From DMER01 sp003451645 (GTDB lineage: Bacteria; Pseudomonadota; Alphaproteobacteria; Micropepsales; Micropepsaceae): 64,000 nucleotides of DNA. The stretch covers positions 62,001-126,000 of the forward strand of contig DALYLR010000003.1 of NCBI GenBank assembly GCA_031976175.1. The letters are read 5' to 3'. Numbering within the stretch: the stretch's first letter is position 1; each line of letters starts with the position of its first letter. The notes under the pieces were generated by a model. It worked only from the letters and a program-made list of their open reading frames with translations, was not told the DNA's origin and did no database searches. Position numbers and translations under genes: made by a program. Below are positions 18,106-27,716 of the stretch, piece after piece.

Positions 18106-19743
18106 ATGTCCGGACCAGAACAGAATTCGGGTTCAAAATCGCTGCTGATTGGCGTCGCCGCCGCCGCCATCGGCATTGCGGGCGTCTTTGGCGTCTATTC
18201 GCTTTGGCCATCTAAGAAGGGCGAGCCCGGCGCGCCTAGCACGCTTTCGGGGTCCACTGAGACAGCACCTGTGGGCAGCGGCCCCGCCGTCGATGCGGCC
18301 TTGCTCAAGACGCGCATGACGCAAATCGTCGAGACGATGACGAAGGCGTCGGACACGGACGTCACGGTGACCGCCGACGGTGAGCCGACCGTTGAGTCGA
18401 AGGACGATGGCTCGGTCGTGGCCACCACGCCCAAGCTCACCATCAAGTCGAAAGAGGGCGAATCGACCGAGCTCGGCGCGGTCGTCATCACCTTCAAGCG
18501 CGGCAGCAGCGCCGACCACATCCCCTTTAGCGTGGTTCTGCCCTCAAACTTTGCTGCCAAGGATGCCTCGGGCAAAACAGTCGCCGAAGCCAAGCTGGGT
18601 GGTCAGACGATCGAAGGCGTGTGGCGCGACGATCTGCAGACCGTTGACCAGCTCAACATGAAATTGACCGATTTCGAAGTGATCCCGCCCGAGGGCAAAG
18701 GCTCCCTCAAGCTGGGCGAGATGTCGATGACCGGCGGCCTCGAAGACAAGGGCAATGGTCTTTATGACGGCAAGTATACCGGCCGCATGGCGAACTTCGT
18801 GCTCAATGACACGGAACAAAAGTTCGACATGAAGATGGCCGAGATCGCCATTCGTGCGAACATGGGCGGCGCGCGGCTCAAAGAATACGCCGCGGCGGCC
18901 AAGGAAGCGGGCTATACGCTTTCCAATCCTGATATCTTCAAGGTTTGGACATCGGGCAAATTCGACGACAAGATGATCGCGTTCCTGCGCCGCATGCCGG
19001 AGTTCTTCAGCTCGTTGGACTATGGCTATTCGGTCAAGGACATTTCGGCCTCTGAGAATGGCAAAGAGCTGTTCCAACTTGCCAAGGCCGATGTTGGCTT
19101 TGGACTGGCGGCCGATGGCGCGGACAAGGCCAAGGCTAAGATGACCTTTGGCTTTGGCGGCCTCAAGGCCCTGGGCGAAGATGGCCAACCGGTGGTGCCG
19201 CCTGAGGCATCCATCAATGACTCGCTGGTTGATGTCGATGTGAACGGCCTGCCCGCACGCGAAATCTGGGACATCTATATGCAGATGATCGCGAACATGC
19301 CCGCCGTTTCGTTCAACAATCCTTTGGGCAATGTGAGCCCTGAGGACCAGGCGAAAATGGACAAGATGTCCGAAGAAGCGGGCGTTAAGTTGCTTGAGTC
19401 GCTGCAGAAGTCGACGCTGGGCATCAACCTCAACAAGGCTGATGTGATGACGCCGACCGTGGTGATGGGTGGCGACGGGTCCGCGACCTATACGCCGTCG
19501 CCGACGAGCCTGCCGGTTGGCAAGTTCGCGTTCCGCTTCTCCGGCATCGAAGCGCTGAGCGATGCGATGGCCAAGCGCGGTCAAAACGACCCGATTGCCC
19601 AGCAAGCGCTGGCTGCGATCATGGGCCTGAAGGCGATTGCCAAGCCCGATCCCAATGCCGCGGCGGGCAAGCCCGGCTACATCATCGAGGTCGAGATGAC
19701 CAAGGACGGCAAGGTCCTGGCCAACGGTCAGCAGCTGATGTAA
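18106..19743 (+). CDS. Membrane-anchored periplasmic protein of unknown function
   Basis: A 545-residue protein. Residues 12-33 form one uncleaved-looking hydrophobic segment (SLLIGVAAAAIGIAGVFGVY), followed by a Ser/Thr/Gly-rich linker and a large acidic, beta-rich domain with no cysteines. Repeated phrases such as LKLGEMSMTGGLEDKGNGLY and MKMAEIAIRANMGG suggest a long beta-sheet fold of the kind seen in DUF945/YdgA or DUF2125 proteins, a weak resemblance only. AGGAGAGG precedes the ATG. A strong terminator ends the transcript, so it is probably monocistronic. Codon choice is highly regular, as in well expressed genes. Confidence 0.75.
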   Translation: MSGPEQNSGSKSLLIGVAAAAIGIAGVFGVYSLWPSKKGEPGAPSTLSGSTETAPVGSGPAVDAALLKTRMTQIVETMTKASDTDVTVTADGEPTVESKDDGSVVATTPKLTIKSKEGESTELGAVVITFKRGSSADHIPFSVVLPSNFAAKDASGKTVAEAKLGGQTIEGVWRDDLQTVDQLNMKLTDFEVIPPEGKGSLKLGEMSMTGGLEDKGNGLYDGKYTGRMANFVLNDTEQKFDMKMAEIAIRANMGGARLKEYAAAAKEAGYTLSNPDIFKVWTSGKFDDKMIAFLRRMPEFFSSLDYGYSVKDISASENGKELFQLAKADVGFGLAADGADKAKAKMTFGFGGLKALGEDGQPVVPPEASINDSLVDVDVNGLPAREIWDIYMQMIANMPAVSFNNPLGNVSPEDQAKMDKMSEEAGVKLLESLQKSTLGINLNKADVMTPTVVMGGDGSATYTPSPTSLPVGKFAFRFSGIEALSDAMAKRGQNDPIAQQALAAIMGLKAIAKPDPNAAAGKPGYIIEVEMTKDGKVLANGQQLM

Positions 19744-19771
19744 TTGCGCGACCCGCGTTAACTCCACTTTC

Positions 19772-19806
19772 GAGAGGGTCCGGTTCGCCGGGCCCTCTTC
19801 TTTTTT
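19772..19806 (+). terminator. Rho-independent terminator
   Basis: An 11-12 bp stem, AGAGGGTCCGG paired with CCGGGCCCTCT (one G-U pair), closes a TTCG tetraloop (19784-19787). A run of six T follows at 19801-19806, after TC. Confidence 0.92.
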
Positions 19807-19851
19807 GGGCCTGCGGCATGGTGGCGGCTTGCGGTGTTCGACATATCTGAT

Positions 19852-19871
19852 ATTTCTGTCTTTACAGAAAT
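19852..19871. promoter_or_regulatory. Putative MarR/GbsR autoregulatory operator
   Basis: ATTTCTGT-CTTT-ACAGAAAT is a perfect 8-bp inverted repeat with a 4-bp spacer. It ends where the TTGGAG ribosome site of the regulator gene begins, so a bound dimer would block the promoter or start region. Confidence 0.7.
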
Positions 19872-19882
19872 TGGAGATGTGC

Positions 19883-20401
19883 ATGCACTTCACACCTGCG
19901 ATGGAGGCCTTTGTCCGGCATTGGGGCGAGATGGGCGCGCGTTGGGGGGTTAGCCGCTCGGTCGCACAGATCCATGCCTTGCTCTATCTGGCCGAGGAGC
20001 CGCTGCCCGCCGAGACCATTTGCGAGGTGCTCGACATTGCGCGCTCGAATGTCTCGACCAGCCTGAGGGAGCTGATGGGCTATCAGCTGATCGACCTCGT
20101 CCACGTCGCGGGCGACCGGCGCGACCACTTCCGGGCCAAGCAGGACCCGTGGGACATGCTGCTGGCCATTGTCGAGGAGCGCAAGCGGCGCGAGATCGAC
20201 CCGGCGCTCGCGATGGTGCGCAGCTGTGTGGCGCAAGCTGCCCAAGATGCACAGACCCCAAACGGCGCCGCGCAACGCATGCAGGCGATGCTGGCTCTGC
20301 TGACCGAACTCGACACGCTTTATGTGCAGCTGCGCGCGCTGTCACGGCCGACCTTGCAACGCGCGGTCAAGCTGGGCGACCGGCTCGTGAAGCTGCTGTA
20401 G
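19883..20401 (+). CDS. GbsR/MarR-family transcriptional regulator
   Basis: A 172-residue winged-helix regulator. The DNA-binding part is GVSRSVAQIHALLYLAEEPL then ETICEVLDIARSNVSTSLRE (about 24-65), the arrangement of GbsR-type MarR proteins, with the wing at DRRDHFRAKQD. A helical dimerisation tail follows. ATG 19883 has TTGGAG six bases upstream; the frame is open back to 19805 but that part overlaps the terminator. The operator at 19852-19871 indicates self-regulation. Its stop abuts a run of nine G, followed by the DUF4166 gene. Confidence 0.85.
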   Translation: MHFTPAMEAFVRHWGEMGARWGVSRSVAQIHALLYLAEEPLPAETICEVLDIARSNVSTSLRELMGYQLIDLVHVAGDRRDHFRAKQDPWDMLLAIVEERKRREIDPALAMVRSCVAQAAQDAQTPNGAAQRMQAMLALLTELDTLYVQLRALSRPTLQRAVKLGDRLVKLL

Positions 20402-20411
20402 GGGGGGGGCG

Positions 20412-21062
20412 ATGACAGCGAATCCTCGTCCGCAGACCCATCAGATCCCCGAAACACCGGCGGCAGAGCCAGATTTCCAAGCGCTTGTTGGGCCCTTTGG
20501 CTGGCGGCGGCTGCATCCCGATGTCCGGCGCCGCTTTTCCCAGTCCCATCAGGGTCAGACGACCACTTATTCCGGGCGGATGCTTGTCGCGCGCAACTGG
20601 GCGGGGCTGGTTTTCGCGCTCTGTGCCAAAATGATTGGCGGCCCCTTACCCGTGATGGAAAGCGACGACGCGGCTGCGATGGTGTGTGTGCGCGGCGATG
20701 GGGCGGGCGGCGTCGTGTGGGAGCGCTGGCTTGCTCTGCACCCGGATGATCCGCCGTTGCGCGTTGCCTCGACCAAGCGCCTCGGCGGAGACGGACAGCT
20801 TTTGGAATGTGTTGAGGGCGGATTGGGCATGGTGCTGCGCGTCTTTGAGCAGGACCACGGCCTGATCTTTGAAAGCCAGCATTATTTCCTCACCTGGCGC
20901 GGCCGCAGCTATCGCCTGCCTCACTGGCTGACGCCAGGTCAATGCCGTGTGACCCATCATCATGTGAGCCCTGGGCGTTTCCGATTCAGTCTGACGATCC
21001 GTCATGGCCTCTTTGGGCTGACCTTTCTGCAATCGGGCATCTTCAGCGATCCCGAGGGGTGA
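20412..21062 (+). CDS. DUF4166 domain protein
   Basis: A 216-residue protein whose body (about 20-210) fits DUF4166: opening LVGPFGWRRLHPDVRRRFSQ, middle VWERWL, a central FESQHYFLTWRGRSYRLP and a closing RFRFSLTIRHGLFGLTFLQSG. Function of the family is unknown. It is co-transcribed with the GbsR-like regulator (10-bp gap, mostly a G9 tract that also acts as the ribosome site). Such a homopolymer could slip and alter spacing. Confidence 0.8.
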   Translation: MTANPRPQTHQIPETPAAEPDFQALVGPFGWRRLHPDVRRRFSQSHQGQTTTYSGRMLVARNWAGLVFALCAKMIGGPLPVMESDDAAAMVCVRGDGAGGVVWERWLALHPDDPPLRVASTKRLGGDGQLLECVEGGLGMVLRVFEQDHGLIFESQHYFLTWRGRSYRLPHWLTPGQCRVTHHHVSPGRFRFSLTIRHGLFGLTFLQSGIFSDPEG

Positions 21063-21088
21063 TGGCGTGGTAAGAAAGTTGAGCGGAC

Positions 21089-21628
21089 TCAAGCCGCTTG
21101 GAGCGGATAACGGCGTTCGATGAAATAGGTGCTGCCCTCCTCCCCCAATTCGCTGGAAAAAAGGCAAAAGCCGTCAACGGGAAACGGCCCGGTATCAAAC
21201 AAATTGGCGCTTTGGATAAAGGCCGCCAGCTTGGCCTCCGGCACATCGCGCAGACGGGCGAGCGTCACGTGCGGCACAAATTTGCGCGCCTCCAGGGTCA
21301 GACCCAAGCGGTGCAAGGCATTGTCAACCTTGGCCTGCAGGTGAACAAGCTCCGTGGACGGACGGGTCTTGATGAAGAGGGCGTGGGGCCTGCGCCCGCC
21401 GAACGTGTCGAGGCCCGATAGCGAGAGCGCAAATTGCGCACTGCGGATTGTTGAGAGCACATCGTCGATGTCCCGCGCGGTGGCCTCATTCACCTCGCCA
21501 ATAAAGCGCAAGGTCAAATGCAGATTATCCGAAGGGGTCCAGCGCGCGCCGGGGATGCCCGTTTCCAAGAGGCTCAAGCGGTCGCTGACCGCCTCTGGAA
21601 TGTCCAAGGCGACAAAGAGGCGGATCAT
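21089..21628 (-). CDS. thpR: RNA 2',3'-cyclic phosphodiesterase (2H/LigT family)
   Basis: A 179-residue enzyme, near the 176 residues of E. coli ThpR. The two HxTx motifs that define 2H phosphoesterases are HLTL in DNLHLTLRFIGE and HVTL in FVPHVTLARL. MIRLFVALDIP is the usual N-terminus; ATG 21628 with GGGAGGG upstream is preferred over an ATG eight codons earlier. It opens 2',3'-cyclic phosphates in RNA; cellular role poorly defined. Confidence 0.88.
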   Translation of the reverse strand: MIRLFVALDIPEAVSDRLSLLETGIPGARWTPSDNLHLTLRFIGEVNEATARDIDDVLSTIRSAQFALSLSGLDTFGGRRPHALFIKTRPSTELVHLQAKVDNALHRLGLTLEARKFVPHVTLARLRDVPEAKLAAFIQSANLFDTGPFPVDGFCLFSSELGEEGSTYFIERRYPLQAA

Positions 21629-21702
21629 GGGTGCCCTCCCCTTCCCTCGCAAAGCGCGGTGTGGGACATCTCAATCGTGCATGATACGGCCAACACGACG
21701 TC

Positions 21703-22749
21703 TCAGGGCGCGGGGTTAGGCTGCGCGTGATGGGCGGCATTGACGGCGGCTTCGATCTCGGCCGTCCACGGAGCATTCACCGCAGCGATGTTGGCGACCA
21801 GTTGCTCCATCGATGTCGCACCAATAATTGTCGAGGTCACGAAGGAGCGCGTGTCACAGAATTTGATGGCCAATTGCACCGGCGACAGATCGAACTGCTT
21901 GGCGATGGACAAGTAGCGCTCAATGGCGGGCGCGGTCTCGGACCGCTCGTAACGCTGCAACCGGTTGAACAAGGTCTTGCGCGCACCAGGGGGCAGTTGG
22001 CCATTCTGGTACTTGCCCGTCAGATACCCTTGGGCAAGCGGCGAATAGGCGAGCAAGCCCACTTGCTCGCGATGGGTGATCTCGGCCAAGCCCATCTCAT
22101 AGGTGCGGTTGAGCAAGTGATATGCATTCTGGATCGACTGCATGCGCGGCAAGCCATGCGCCTCGCTGAGGCTGAGAAATTTCATAGTGCCCCAGGACGT
22201 CTCGTTCGAGAGGCCCACATGCCGGATCTTGCCCGCGCGGACCAAATCGTCGAGCGCGCGCAGGATGTCTAGCAGAGCAATAGGCGGCTCCCCCTGATCG
22301 CGGTACAGGGTGCCCGTGCTGCCAAACATCGACACGGGCCGGTCTGGCCAATGCAATTGGTACAGATCGATGTAATCCGTCTGCAGACGTTTGAGGCTCT
22401 TGTCCACCGCCTCGCGTAATTGGGCGGCGGAGTGGTCGACAATCGTTGCATTGTCCCGGAGCCAGGTCATGGGGCTGCGGCCAGCGGCCTTGGTGGCAAG
22501 GATGACCTTGTCGCGGTTCTTACGCGCCTTGAACCAGGTGCCAATGATGCGCTCGGTCGAGCCTTGCGTTTCGGCCCGAGGCGGGATCGCGTACATCTCA
22601 GAGGTGTCAAAGAAGTTGATCCCATGCGCCAGCGCGTAATCCATTTGTGCGTGGCCCTCGCTTTCGGTGTTCTGCTCACCGAACGTCATCGTGCCGAGGC
22701 AGATGGAGGAAACTTTAAGGCCTGTGCGGCCGAGTGGGCGGAGTTCCAT
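21703..22749 (-). CDS. Aldo/keto reductase (Tas-like)
   Basis: A 348-residue NADPH-dependent reductase with the TIM-barrel landmarks of the Tas/YghZ group: LGRTGLKVSSICLGTMTFG at the start, catalytic D and Y in FFDTSEMYAIPPRAET, K in VILATKAAG, H in YQLHWPDRP, and the C-terminal phosphate-binding SFVTSTIIGATSMEQL. The MYAIPPRAET phrase is specific for Tas-type members. The physiological substrate is unknown. It lies in the same orientation as thpR and the esterase. Confidence 0.88.
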   Translation of the reverse strand: MELRPLGRTGLKVSSICLGTMTFGEQNTESEGHAQMDYALAHGINFFDTSEMYAIPPRAETQGSTERIIGTWFKARKNRDKVILATKAAGRSPMTWLRDNATIVDHSAAQLREAVDKSLKRLQTDYIDLYQLHWPDRPVSMFGSTGTLYRDQGEPPIALLDILRALDDLVRAGKIRHVGLSNETSWGTMKFLSLSEAHGLPRMQSIQNAYHLLNRTYEMGLAEITHREQVGLLAYSPLAQGYLTGKYQNGQLPPGARKTLFNRLQRYERSETAPAIERYLSIAKQFDLSPVQLAIKFCDTRSFVTSTIIGATSMEQLVANIAAVNAPWTAEIEAAVNAAHHAQPNPAP

Positions 22750-22776
22750 TGCGATGATCCAATGCGTTACAATTCG

Positions 22777-23439
22777 TCAGGGGGCGGAGGGTGCGTCCAC
22801 CAGTTTCTCGACATAGGGCAGGATTCTGGCGACGATGACCTTGGTCCCCTCCTCGTTCGGGTGGATGCCATCGGCTTGATTGAGTTTGAGATTGGCGGCG
22901 ACACCATCCAAAAAGAAGGGATAGAGCGGCACGCCATGTTTGGCCGCAAGGCGGGGGTAGATCGCGTCGAAGTCCTTGGCATAATCCGGCCCCAGATTGC
23001 GGGGCGCCAGCATGCCGGTCAGAAGAACACGGATCTTGCGGCTTTTCAGCTTGGTGAGGATGGCGTCAAGATTGGCCTCAGTCTGTTTGGGGCTCAATCC
23101 CCGCAAGGCGTCGTTGGAGCCCAGTTCCACGATTGCCGCATCGACAGGTTCGCCCAAGGCCCAGTCGAGACGGGCAAGGCCTCCGGCTGACGTGTCGCCG
23201 GAAACTCCTGCGTTAATGATGCGCACAGAGCGTCCGCCCTTTGTGAGGGCTTGCTCCAATTGAACCGTGAAGTCCGTTCCAGGCGGCAGATTATAGCCCT
23301 GGGTCAAGCTGGTACCGAGTGCCAGGATAGTCACGGGCTTTGCGCCTTGCGCGGCGTGCGCTGGCTGCATCAGGAGGCCCACAAAGAACAGATTGACCGC
23401 CAGCGCGATGAACCCATAGTGACGTCGCAACGTAAGCAT
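22777..23439 (-). CDS. tesA: Periplasmic SGNH esterase/lysophospholipase (TesA-like)
   Basis: A 220-residue exported hydrolase with a signal peptide ending AHA. SGNH blocks are present: I, ALGTSLTQGY; II, NAGVSGDTS; III, ELGSNDALRG; V, DGIHPNEEG with the Asp-His pair. Block I has Thr where the canonical GDSL has Asp; the nucleophilic Ser is kept. ATG 23439 is chosen for a shorter signal peptide (an ATG at 23460 is possible). It is divergent from ybbA-ybbP as in E. coli, and the 48-bp spacer must hold both promoters. Confidence 0.85.
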   Translation of the reverse strand: MLTLRRHYGFIALAVNLFFVGLLMQPAHAAQGAKPVTILALGTSLTQGYNLPPGTDFTVQLEQALTKGGRSVRIINAGVSGDTSAGGLARLDWALGEPVDAAIVELGSNDALRGLSPKQTEANLDAILTKLKSRKIRVLLTGMLAPRNLGPDYAKDFDAIYPRLAAKHGVPLYPFFLDGVAANLKLNQADGIHPNEEGTKVIVARILPYVEKLVDAPSAP

Positions 23440-23487
23440 CTGCACCAACCGGTTTTCCAACCCAACACTTTAGTAGCCGAGCGTCCT

Positions 23488-24234
23488 TTGAGCACATCCC
23501 CTGCGCCGAACTCAACTATCATCGCGATCAAGGACCTGCACCTGACGCTGAGCGCGGCAGCAGGCCCTGTCAAAATCCTCAATGGCGTGAGCCTGGATGT
23601 GACCGCCGGCGAAGCGGTTGGCCTTGTGGGGCCGTCCGGTTCGGGCAAATCGACGCTCATGATGGTGATTGCGGGCCTTGAGAAGGCGAGTAGCGGGTCC
23701 GTGGTCGTAGCCGGTCACAATTTCGTGTCATTGGGCGAGGACGCGCTGGCCAGCGTACGCCGCCAGCATATCGGTATCGTGTTCCAGTCCTTTCATCTCA
23801 TTCCCACTATGACGGCGCTGGAGAATGTCGCGGTGCCGCTGGAACTGGGTGGCGCCCTGGATGCGTTTCAGCGGGCGGAGGAGGAATTGCGCGCCGTGGG
23901 CCTCGGGCACCGGCTGGAGCATTACCCCTCTCAATTGTCGGGCGGCGAGCAGCAGCGCGTGGCGCTGGCCCGCGCTTTGGCACCCCGGCCCTCGATCCTT
24001 TTGGCCGATGAGCCGACCGGCAATCTCGATGGGCGCACGGGGGCCAGTATTGTCGACCTCATGTTCCGGCTAAAACGGGAGCGGCAGGCGACCTTGGTGC
24101 TGATCACTCATGATGAGGGTCTCGCCCATCGCTGCGAACGCGTTGTGCGGTTGCGCGACGGCGTTGTTGAGGCGATCGAGGCGGGCCGGGGCCCTGCCAC
24201 TCTGCGGCTCGTGCGCGGGACCGACGGCTCATGA
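23488..24234 (+). CDS. ybbA: ABC transporter ATP-binding protein YbbA-like
   Basis: A 248-residue LolD/MacB-type NBD. Walker A is GPSGSGKST, the Q-loop is VFQSFHLIPTMT, the signature is LSGGEQQRVALARAL, Walker B is ILLADEPTGNLDG. No ATG lies near the conserved start, so TTG 23488 (…CCT TTG AGC) is the probable initiator; the frame is open back to 23251 through tesA antisense. Its stop overlaps the permease start as ATGA. YbbAP-type exporters are mechanotransmission ABC systems acting on the envelope rather than classic transporters; the cargo is unknown. Confidence 0.85.
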   Translation: MSTSPAPNSTIIAIKDLHLTLSAAAGPVKILNGVSLDVTAGEAVGLVGPSGSGKSTLMMVIAGLEKASSGSVVVAGHNFVSLGEDALASVRRQHIGIVFQSFHLIPTMTALENVAVPLELGGALDAFQRAEEELRAVGLGHRLEHYPSQLSGGEQQRVALARALAPRPSILLADEPTGNLDGRTGASIVDLMFRLKRERQATLVLITHDEGLAHRCERVVRLRDGVVEAIEAGRGPATLRLVRGTDGS

Positions 24235-26802
24235 CGGCGCTCGCCTGGCGTTTTGCGTTTCGCGAATTGCGCCATGGTGTGGCGGGGTTCCGGATTTTCT
24301 TTGCGTGCCTGGTGCTGGGTGTCGCCGCAATTGCTGCGGTTAATTCGGTGGCGGACGCCTTTCGCACGGGCCTTGCGGTCAAGGGCCGCGAGCTTCTGGG
24401 TGGGGATGTCGAGTTCCGGCTGACCCAAAGGGCGGCTAATGACGCCGAACAAGCCTGGCTGAGTGCGCAGGGCACGGTCTCGGCCACGGCTGAATTGCGC
24501 GGGATGGTGCGGGCCGAGGCGTCAGACGAGCGCACGCTTGTGGAACTGAAAGCCGTCGATCAGGCCTATCCCCTTTATGGCGCTGTCGCCTTGGAGGGCG
24601 GTGGCGATTTCCGGCCGCTATTGGCGTTGCGCGAGGGGGCCTATGGTGCACTGGTCGAGGCGGTGCTGCTCGACAAGTTGAAGCTGAAGGTGGGCGATCC
24701 GGTCGTGATCGGAACGCAGCGCTTTGTGGTGCGCGGCGTGCTCGCCCAAGAGCCGGACCGCGTGGCGGGCGGGTTCTCACTCGGGCCCCGCGTGCTCGTC
24801 TCCCAAGAGGCTCTCACCGCGACCGGTCTGATCCAGCCGGGCAGTCTGATCAGCTTCAACTACCGGCTCGCCTTGCCAGGTACCGAACGCGATGCGCAAG
24901 GCATGCGCGCCTTTATCGAGTGGGCCAATGCGCAATTCCCGCAAGCGGGCTGGCAGCCGCGCGACCGCTGGAACGCCGCAGGCGGGGTCAGGCGGTTCAT
25001 CAATCAGGTCAATGCGTTTTTGACGCTGGTGGGCCTGACCGCCTTGGTCGTCGGCGGGGTCGGTGTCGGCAATGCTGTGCGCGGCTATGTCGAGCGAAGG
25101 CGCGCCGACATCGCGACTCTGAAATGCATTGGCGCCACGGGCGGGTTCATCATGACGATGTTCCTGTTCGAGGTCATGATCATGGCCGTTCTGGCGGCAA
25201 TCGTGGGTGTCGCCCTGGGGGCAGCCCTACCCTTTGGGCTTGTGTGGTTGTTTGGCGATGACCTGCCTGTGCCCGCCGCCTTTGGCCTCTACCCATGGGC
25301 GCTAGGTCAGGCGGCCGTGTTTGGCCTGATGATCGCTCTGTTGTTTGCACTGTGGCCCCTTGCGCGCACGCGGGACATCTCGCCCGCGAGCCTGTTCCGC
25401 GACGTGGTGAGCCCCTCGGCCCAAGGCCCGCGCTGGGGCATGCGGGCGCTCATCGGNNNNNNNNNNGCGAGCAGCGCCTGCACCACGTCTTCCACGAGCC
25501 GGCGGGCTGGCCGTGGTGACAATGGGGCTGGCGCTGTGGGCCTCTGGGCAGTGGCAATTGGGATTGGGATTTGCTGGCGCCGTAACGGGGAGCTTTCTGG
25601 TCCTCTGGGCCTTAGCGGGGCTGGTCCGTTGGATCGCAGCCCGCACACGGCCGCGCAGGCCCGCCTTGCGCCTAGCGGTCGCCAATCTGCACCGCCCGGG
25701 CGCGCCCACCGGCGCCATCATGCTGTCGCTTGGGCTGGGCCTGAGCCTCATTGCTGCAATCGCACTCATCGACCGTAATCTGCGCATGGCGATCAACGAG
25801 CAATTACCCGAGCGGGCGCCGAGCCTGATCTTTATCGATGTGCCCTCTGGCGACGTTGCGGCTTTTGATGCCCTGGTCAAAGGCTTTAAGAGTGCTGCGT
25901 CTTACGAGCGCTATCCGATGCTCCGAGGGCGGATCGTCAAGCTGAAAGGGGTTCCGGCCGCACAAGCACAAGTCGACCCCTCGGTCCGCTGGGCGCTCAA
26001 TGGCGACCGGGGCATCAGCTATGGCGACCCCGCTGGAGCCAAGGCACAAGTCGTGGCCGGCACCTGGTGGGCGCCCGGCGATGTGGGGCAGCGCAAGGTC
26101 TCCTTTGACGAAAATCTTGCGCAAGGCATGGGCCTCACCGTAGGCGACACGGTCACCGTGAATGTTCTGGGCAGAGATTTGGAGCTTACCATCGCGAGCC
26201 TGAGGCGCGTCGACTATGCGAATGCGCGGCTGAACTTTAGCCTCATTGTGGCGCCAGGCCTCTTGGAAGGCGCGCCGCACATGCACTTGGCAAGCGTGCG
26301 CGTTGCACCCGACGAGGAGCGGGCGGTCGAACAGTCCGTGAGTGCGCGTTATCCCAGTATCTCTATCGTGAGGGTGCGCGAGGCGATTGAGACCGCCAAT
26401 GGCCTGCTGGCGCAATTGGCCGATGCCTTGCGCGCCGCAAGCCTGATCACGCTCGTGACCGGTTTCCTTGTGTTATGGGGCTCCATCGCCGCGGGGCAGC
26501 GGCAAAGGCTCTATGACGCCGTCGTCATGAAGGTATTGGGGGCCAGCCGGGCGCGCATCTTGTGGGTCTCGATCTTGGAGTTTGCGCTGATTGGACTGGC
26601 GGCCGCGGTCGTCGCCTGCCTTGCCGGAGGCCTTGCTGCCTGGGCCGTCATTACCTTTGTAATGCAGGGCACGTTTATCTTGAGCCCGGATGTCCTCGCA
26701 TTGGTTGTGCTCACAGGGCTGACCGCGACCTTGGGGCTCGGCCTGATGGCCACATGGTCAACACTTTCGGTTAAGCCTGCCCGTCAGTTAAGGACACTCT
26801 AG
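24231..26802 (+). CDS. ybbP: FtsX-like ABC permease YbbP, interrupted by an assembly gap
   Basis: An approximately 850-residue permease of the YbbP/FtsX superfamily. The first part (24231-25456) has an N-terminal TM, a large periplasmic domain and three TMs, including GVGVGNAVRGYVERRRADIATLKCIGATGGFI (characteristic piece: RRADIATLKCIGA). The second part (25467-26802) continues in another frame with GGLAVVTMGLALWASGQ, a second periplasmic domain and the closing FtsX half (YDAVVMKVLGASRARI). The ten N at 25457-25466 break the frame by one base, so this is a gap artefact and not a biological frameshift. It pairs with the YbbA-like ATPase. Confidence 0.85.
25457..25466. other. Assembly gap (10 N)
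   Basis: Ten unresolved bases sit in the linker between the two halves of the YbbP-like permease. Because the flanking frames differ by one, the true gap length is not 10, and bases next to it may also be unreliable. Confidence 0.98.
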
Positions 26803-26973
26803 CCCCAGCAAACAGACACAAACAGACATTGGCGATGGCAAGAGATCAATAACTGGTGTTGGCCTATCTTGAAATTGAGAGTGAACTCACCGATATTTCA
26901 GCTACTGATTTCCTTGGGCGTGCGGCCGTCCGCCGCACTGCGTGACCAGGGGCTACAAGCAAGGGTCGAAACG

Positions 26974-27708
26974 ATGTCCGATTACAATACGCACTATGCC
27001 CAAGGCCGGGTGGCCGCGCAGGGCGCAGCGCAGGTCGATGCGGGCCTGCGTGCCTATATGCTGGGCATTTACAATTATATGGGTTTGGCGCTTCTTCTGA
27101 CGGGCGTCGTGGCCTATGGCGTTGGCTCCTATGCCGAAGCCAATCCGGCGGTCGCGCAGACCTTGTTCGGTTCGCCGCTCAAGTGGGTGATCATCTTCGC
27201 GCCGCTGGCCGTGGTGATGGGTCTGTCGTTTGGCATAAACCGGCTCTCGGCCTCGACCGCGCAATTGTTGTTCTGGCTCTATGCGGGTTTGGTCGGCTTG
27301 TCGCTGTCCGCGATATTCCTCGTCTACACAAATGAGAGCATCGCGCGAACGTTCTTCATCACGGCAGCGGCGTTTGGTGCGTTGAGCCTTTACGGCTACA
27401 CGACCAAGACGGACCTGACTGCTTTCGGCAAGTTCTTGTTCATTGGCTTGGTAGGCCTGATCATCGCCTCGCTCGTGCAGTTGTTTATGCAATCGAGCGC
27501 CTTGCAATTCGCCATCAGCGTGATCGGCGTGTTCATCTTCGCAGGCCTGACCGCTTATGACACCCAAAGGCTGAAGCAGGAGTATTATGAGGGTTACGAA
27601 GGAGAGACGGCTGCAAAAATGTCGATCCTTGGCGCACTGTCCCTCTATATCAACTTCATCGGGATGTTCCAGTTCCTCCTGACCTTCCTGGGTCAGAAGG
27701 AAGAGTAA
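26974..27708 (+). CDS. Bax inhibitor-1/YccA family membrane protein
   Basis: A 244-residue protein with seven hydrophobic segments. Family marks are YNYMGLALLLTGVVAYG, VMGLSFGINRLS, the central GALSLYGYTTKTDLTAFGKF, and the terminal YDTQRLKQEYYEG followed by ALSLYINFIGMFQFLL, including the conserved acidic residues of the pH-sensing pore. ATG 26974 begins the typical MSDYN N-terminus; the frame is open 35 codons further up without family similarity. Members behave as proton-sensitive calcium leak channels; bacterial function is unsettled. It borders the lower-GC island. Confidence 0.9.
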   Translation: MSDYNTHYAQGRVAAQGAAQVDAGLRAYMLGIYNYMGLALLLTGVVAYGVGSYAEANPAVAQTLFGSPLKWVIIFAPLAVVMGLSFGINRLSASTAQLLFWLYAGLVGLSLSAIFLVYTNESIARTFFITAAAFGALSLYGYTTKTDLTAFGKFLFIGLVGLIIASLVQLFMQSSALQFAISVIGVFIFAGLTAYDTQRLKQEYYEGYEGETAAKMSILGALSLYINFIGMFQFLLTFLGQKEE

Positions 27709-27716
27709 GACACCTC

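Noticed and set aside
25467..25778. Frameshift pseudogene in ybbP
   Set aside because: The frame change coincides exactly with the run of N, so an unresolved gap is the simpler explanation.
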